Under the pieces are notes generated by a model. That model worked only from the letters and a program-made list of their open reading frames with translations. It had not been told where the DNA came from and ran no database searches. The translations under genes were made by a program, and so were the position numbers. This document shows, piece after piece, positions 5,562 to 7,740 of a stretch of DNA of 7,740 bases (position 1 is the first letter of the stretch; each line of letters begins with the position of its first letter). Origin of the DNA: Methanosarcinales archaeon (GTDB lineage: Archaea; Halobacteriota; Methanosarcinia; Methanosarcinales; Methanogasteraceae); NCBI GenBank assembly GCA_030672345.1, contig DAOVGO010000007.1, positions 1 to 7,740 of the forward strand. The letters run 5' to 3'.

Positions 5562-5597
5562 TGACGAAGACGGGGGCTATAAATCAATCTCGCTCTT

Positions 5598-7475
5598 TTA
5601 CCAGCGCACCCGCCTGATAAGATAAACCGCAACAATCGATGCCAGCACCCCGCACCCGTGCAGGGCAGGCGTCTGTGCCGGGCACCGGTCCGCGCCCTCC
5701 TCTTTGTCGTGCGCATCGCCATACAGATCGTTACGTGCGTTGTTATGCGTATACTCTGATATATTCGTCTTATAGATCGCAGTCACGTTCCCCTGACCTG
5801 TAAATGACTGTGCGGTTCTCGCAACCATCTTTGCGTATCCATAGTCCACGATCTTGCCGGTCTGCGATGGTTCGAGTATCTTCGCGTGTTCATAAGCACT
5901 CACAGCCAGAATTGGCTCTGCACCGCTCTCTCTTGCAGATATGATGGCTGATATCGCATCTCTTTCGGAATTATTCACTTTTTCATCAAGATCAGCCATT
6001 CCTATCAGTTCGATTGCAGTGTTCGCCTGCACCATCGCGTGTAACGAATCATAGATCGCTCCGGCATAATATCCTGCGTGTAACTCGCTTCTGGCGCGGG
6101 ATAGATCGTCTGTGGCGACCACGATCAGTGTTTTGCACCCTCCGGTCTCGCTGATCAGCGCATCGGCGTAGGCAAGCATCGAAGCCGCCTGACTGTAGTA
6201 TCTGCCTGCACGGTCACGGATCAGATCGTCGGTGATCGCATCCCTCGTGCCGGCGCATGAGAGCGTTGCCCACCATTGCGCAGACCGTGCCCGTTCCATC
6301 GAAAAAGCCAGCAGTTTGATCGCGCCGCCCGCGTTTTCTGCCCGCTTTGCATCATCCAGCTTCTCCCTTGCGATGGTCAACCTCGACTCTGCCGCACCAA
6401 TCCCCTCAAGAACGCCGTTTTTCGATTTCGCCTCATCAATGGCAAGTTCCGCATCCGAAATTTCGTTTTCGACCCGCTCGATCAGATCAGAGAGGTATTC
6501 ATCTGTGTCATCCGAAACAAGATACTCGGAGTACCATCTGATGTGCCTTAGGTTGATCATCGTGTTAAAACTCCGGCTCATGGACGCATAGTAGTTTTCA
6601 GCATCATAATCTTCCTGTGCATCCTTAATTGCCAGAATCTGGCTTTCAAGTACGCCCTCAAACCCTGGATCGACAACTGCGTCGGTATCATCGTATTGCA
6701 CTCTTGATTCGTCCAGCAGTGTAGCGGCAAGCGGCTGCATCGCATCCATATATGCTTTGGTCTGCACCTCGCCGGTCAGCAGCACCTTCGGAATTTCATA
6801 GCCAGTATATATCCGGATGGCATCTCTCAGATCATCGATCTCTCTGACACGGACTCCCTGCTTCTTTCCAAGCGAAATTATATTCACTGTGACCGGGTTT
6901 TCCTCGATCGTAACAAAAGGACCTTCATGCTTGATGATGTGCTCTGTTATTGTCATATTTCCCTGTCCGGCTGGTATCAGGAACGTGTGGGCGCCCTTCT
7001 CTGCGGAGGCATTGAGTTTTGCAGATATCCCTCCGACAGCGCCGATTGAGCCGTCAGGATTGATCATGCCGGTCATTACGACCCCTGGATCGATTGTCCA
7101 GTTCTTGAGTGCTGCAACCGTTGCGACCGTCATCGAAGCGCCTGCCGAGGGTCCTCCGATCACGGGCGAATCGGTATGGAGGACATAGAAGAAATCACGG
7201 GTTTCAGGGTCGATGCCTGTGATATCGCACGCCACCATCGAGGATAGTCTGGCAGAGCCCTGCATATCGACCTGTGTGAACGGCGCAGTATCAACAAACA
7301 CATGACCGGTGCCGTTTGTGACCCATACCGTCAGATTCGTAAGCACGCCCACCTCGCCCTCTGACGTTGCGTATACTGCGGGAAGAGGGACAGAGACCGG
7401 TGCAGCCGACGCGTCCACGGTGTACGTAATCGATAAGAGGAGAACAAGCGTCAGAATCAGGCGTTTCTTTTCCAT
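5598..7475 (-). CDS. secreted membrane-anchored Lon-like serine protease (archaeal, COG1750 type)
   Basis: This is a peptidase with a Lon-type (S16) Ser-Lys dyad but no ATPase domain, expected outside the membrane. Numbered from MEKKR, residues 5-20 are a signal peptide (LILTLVLLLSI, ending DASAAP). The Lon domain covers about 30-230. Ser110 lies in GGPSAG, and Lys153 in VGGISAK, 43 residues later, the same spacing as Ser679 and Lys722 of E. coli Lon. Residues 235-560 are mostly helical with a charged coiled-coil-like stretch (325-380) and YYAGAIYDSLHAM-type helices that may bind substrate. About eight N-x-S/T sequons fit an extracellular site. A C-terminal helix (about 608-621) ends in RRVRW and is preceded by TPALHG, resembling a sorting tail. 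The ATG at 7473-7475 is preferred to the GTG at 7538, since it gives a clean signal peptide and has GGAG 11 nt upstream. The natural substrate is unknown, with S-layer or secreted protein quality control the likeliest role. Confidence 0.87.
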   Translation of the reverse strand: MEKKRLILTLVLLLSITYTVDASAAPVSVPLPAVYATSEGEVGVLTNLTVWVTNGTGHVFVDTAPFTQVDMQGSARLSSMVACDITGIDPETRDFFYVLHTDSPVIGGPSAGASMTVATVAALKNWTIDPGVVMTGMINPDGSIGAVGGISAKLNASAEKGAHTFLIPAGQGNMTITEHIIKHEGPFVTIEENPVTVNIISLGKKQGVRVREIDDLRDAIRIYTGYEIPKVLLTGEVQTKAYMDAMQPLAATLLDESRVQYDDTDAVVDPGFEGVLESQILAIKDAQEDYDAENYYASMSRSFNTMINLRHIRWYSEYLVSDDTDEYLSDLIERVENEISDAELAIDEAKSKNGVLEGIGAAESRLTIAREKLDDAKRAENAGGAIKLLAFSMERARSAQWWATLSCAGTRDAITDDLIRDRAGRYYSQAASMLAYADALISETGGCKTLIVVATDDLSRARSELHAGYYAGAIYDSLHAMVQANTAIELIGMADLDEKVNNSERDAISAIISARESGAEPILAVSAYEHAKILEPSQTGKIVDYGYAKMVARTAQSFTGQGNVTAIYKTNISEYTHNNARNDLYGDAHDKEEGADRCPAQTPALHGCGVLASIVAVYLIRRVRW

Positions 7476-7541
7476 CAGGTCATTATCTCCTGCCAGAGGC
7501 ATAAGGATAATGGTTCCGAGCATGGTCTGGCGTGGCACACG

Positions 7542-7551
7542 CGCATTTAAG
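7542..7551 (-). promoter_or_regulatory. TATA-like element of protease gene
   Basis: TTCTTAAATG on the minus strand lies about 70 nt before the preferred ATG. A start about 25 bases on (near 7521) would give a leader of about 46 nt containing the GGAG. The match is imperfect, and the protease could also be read through from the small upstream ORF. Confidence 0.28.
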
Positions 7552-7562
7552 AATCCGGGGGG

Positions 7563-7697
7563 TTAGCTGATCCCCTCTATACAGTCAGGCATGAACGTGC
7601 CGGTCATACATGCGGATTGCATATCTTCGTGCCACGCAGACACATACTGCTCGTCATACATCTTCCTCTCGGCGATCCGGGTGTTGTTTCTCCACAT
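7563..7697 (-). CDS. small 44-aa Met/Cys-containing protein, unrecognised
   Basis: The ORF begins MWRNNTRIAERKMYDEQY, ends with the stop TAA at 7563-7565, and contains five Met and two Cys. I do not recognise a family, and there is no hydrophobic helix. From this ATG most codons end in G or C (about 32 of 45), whereas the 13 upstream codons in the same open frame, running off the window edge, mostly end in A or T; this supports a start at 7697. A TATA box (7724-7733) centred about 30 nt upstream and the absence of a Shine-Dalgarno fit a leaderless mRNA. The alternative is that this is the 3' end of a longer gene, since the frame stays open to 7740. It lies 87 bases before the protease start and could be co-transcribed with it. 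Confidence 0.45.
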   Translation of the reverse strand: MWRNNTRIAERKMYDEQYVSAWHEDMQSACMTGTFMPDCIEGIS

Positions 7698-7723
7698 TTC
7701 AAAAGAACATTTCACCGCGGAGG

Positions 7724-7733
7724 TATAAATATT
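7724..7733. promoter_or_regulatory. TATA box at right edge
   Basis: TATAAATATT on the plus strand reads AATATTTATA on the minus strand. On the minus strand it is spaced (about 28 nt) to start a transcript at or just before the ATG at 7697. It could equally serve a rightward gene lying beyond the window, as in the divergent promoter at 936-947. Confidence 0.45.
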
Positions 7734-7740
7734 GCCCAAA

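Noticed and set aside
5205..5597. tRNA, C/D-box RNA or CRISPR repeat in the gap
   Set aside because: No cloverleaf, no paired C and D boxes, and the 9-nt units are too short and inverted to be CRISPR repeats.
5522..5722. Minus-strand ORF overlapping the protease C-terminus
   Set aside because: It is out of frame within the protease gene, arginine-rich, and without its own promoter or ribosome site.
7476..7538. Upstream GTG start for the protease
   Set aside because: It would place 21 extra residues before a complete signal peptide; the ATG at 7473-7475 has a GGAG upstream and a standard N-terminus.

Overview
The window looks like part of a euryarchaeal chromosome, most plausibly from the methanogen/ANME-type lineages (Methanosarcinales, Methanophagales or Syntrophoarchaeia relatives). 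That placement is inferred from four things: an archaeal GINS replication subunit, an archaeal-type secreted Lon-domain protease without an ATPase, a multiheme cytochrome c with 12 heme sites, and TATA-box-like promoters in place of bacterial -35/-10 boxes. I see no rRNA, tRNA, CRISPR array or transposase.

Layout. On the left, a GINS gene (197-907, minus) is read away from a 12-heme cytochrome gene (997-1935, plus). The 89-bp gap between them holds one nearly palindromic TATA element that could serve both, an operator-like inverted repeat and a Shine-Dalgarno site. A possible small ORF (28-207, minus) overlaps the end of the GINS gene. The cytochrome gene ends in a strong hairpin plus T-run. 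The 365-bp gap at 1936-2300 holds that terminator and what may be a decayed two-helix membrane protein gene on the minus strand.

The centre (2301-5204, minus) is a tight three-gene operon: an eight-helix membrane protein with a cytosolic tail, a MoxR-family AAA+ ATPase, and a von Willebrand A (VWA) protein whose metal site is degenerate. MoxR-VWA pairs generally act as chaperones that remodel or mature a target complex. Here the co-transcribed membrane protein is the obvious candidate partner, and I do not recognise it.

The 393-bp gap at 5205-5597 holds the operon promoter region, a perfect 8-bp hairpin, and a striking element at 5375-5465. This is built of four degenerate 9-nt units reading ACGAATGRC followed by four reading the reverse complement, like a small palindromic mobile repeat. 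To the right are a secreted, membrane-anchored Lon-like serine protease (5598-7475, minus) and a 44-aa ORF (7563-7697, minus) preceded by a good TATA box and probably translated from a leaderless message.

The genes do not form one pathway. Replication (GINS), extracellular electron transfer (cytochrome), a MoxR chaperone module and envelope proteolysis sit side by side. The best candidates for something undescribed are the MoxR/VWA/membrane-protein module, the 3 x 4-heme architecture of the cytochrome, and the 9-nt inverted repeat element.
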